From positions 76,910,239 to 76,974,238 of the forward strand of contig OY755246.1 of NCBI GenBank assembly GCA_963576725.1: a stretch of DNA of 64,000 nt, given 5' to 3'. Positions within the stretch are counted from its first letter, which is position 1. Every line of letters starts with the position of its first letter. Position numbers and translations under genes: made by a program. Positions 63,640 to 64,000 of this stretch are shown here, in pieces. Under the pieces are notes generated by a model. That model ran no database searches, was not told the DNA's origin, and worked only from the letters and a program-made list of their open reading frames with translations. This DNA comes from Azorinus chamasolen (lineage: Eukaryota > Mollusca > Bivalvia > Cardiida > Solecurtidae).

Positions 63640-64000
63640 GTGAATGTTCAATAGCAAACAAGTAGCTAACTTCACACCCCGTTACTTATTCGACTGTTTT
63701 CGTTTTTGTGAATAACGAACCGGGAATAAGTAGCTAACTTCACACCCAGTTACTTATTCAATTATATTCGTTATTCTGAATAACGAACCGGGAATAAGTA
63801 GCTAACTTCACATCCCGTTACTTATTCAATTATTTTCGTTATTTTGAATAACGAACCGGGAATAAGTAGCTAACATCATATCCAGTTACTTATTCGATTA
63901 TTTTCGTTTTTGTGAATAACGAACCGGGAATAAGTAGCTAACTTCACATCCAGTTACTTATTCGATTATTTTCGTTATTCTGAATAACGAATTGGGAATA
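63640..64000. repeat. 68-bp satellite running off the window end
   Basis: CGGGAATAAGTAGCTAACTT recurs at 63721, 63789, 63857 and 63925, exactly 68 bp apart. Each unit has a palindromic TTCGTTATTCTGAATAACGAA-like core, resembling the core of the 49-55 kb satellite. The array continues beyond the window. Confidence 0.92.

Overview
The window looks like nuclear DNA of an invertebrate animal, most likely a bivalve mollusc. It is AT-rich and gene-poor. It holds one intron-rich gene with GT/AG splice sites, several decayed non-LTR retrotransposons, tRNA-derived SINE pieces, dozens of short palindromic (MITE-type) elements, satellites and long microsatellites. The species cannot be fixed from sequence alone. 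No bacterial, phage, CRISPR or operon features are present.

The only intact protein-coding gene I can support is a cytosolic-type sulfotransferase on the + strand (12409 to 37268). Seven coding exons, six of them bounded by clean introns in compatible phases, join to 1002 nt (333 residues plus stop). The PAPS 5'-phosphosulfate loop, the catalytic His, the 3'-phosphate Arg/Ser pair and the C-terminal glycine motif fall in the expected order. Its introns are filled with repeats: a TTAA-flanked element and many hairpins in intron 1; a 66-bp minisatellite and an APE-type LINE in intron 2; 40-bp and ATG repeats in intron 3; a nested fold-back cluster in intron 4; a 63-bp minisatellite in intron 5; and a 91-bp repeat that triplicates the splice donor, plus a 1.4 kb repeat, in intron 6.

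Left of the gene (1 to 12400) are a 56-bp tandem array, hairpin elements, a TCACCTGAGC-type repeat, an AAT microsatellite, a short fossil coding piece with a TGCD motif, and a badly decayed jockey-like LINE on the minus strand (about 7090 to 8930).

Right of the gene (37270 to 64000) no active gene was recognised. This part holds a perfect 49-bp-arm hairpin 209 bp after the sulfotransferase stop, MITEs, SINE pieces, two fold-back elements built from 21-bp units, two larger elements with about 94-100 bp inverted ends (42732-43822 and 43944-47306), a LINE fossil (47500-48380), and a roughly 6 kb satellite domain (49060-55340) whose units reverse orientation around 52 kb. The end of the window runs into a 68-bp satellite.

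The most notable structures are: a 2.43 kb terminal-inverted-repeat element inserted in the LINE endonuclease region so that removing it plus one target copy restores the frame; the triplicated 5' splice site of sulfotransferase exon 6; the perfect hairpin in the presumed 3' UTR; and a large group of short elements flanked by TTAA with CCCTTT-like ends and internal hairpins. I found no convincing new multi-gene system; the interest here is in mobile-element architecture.
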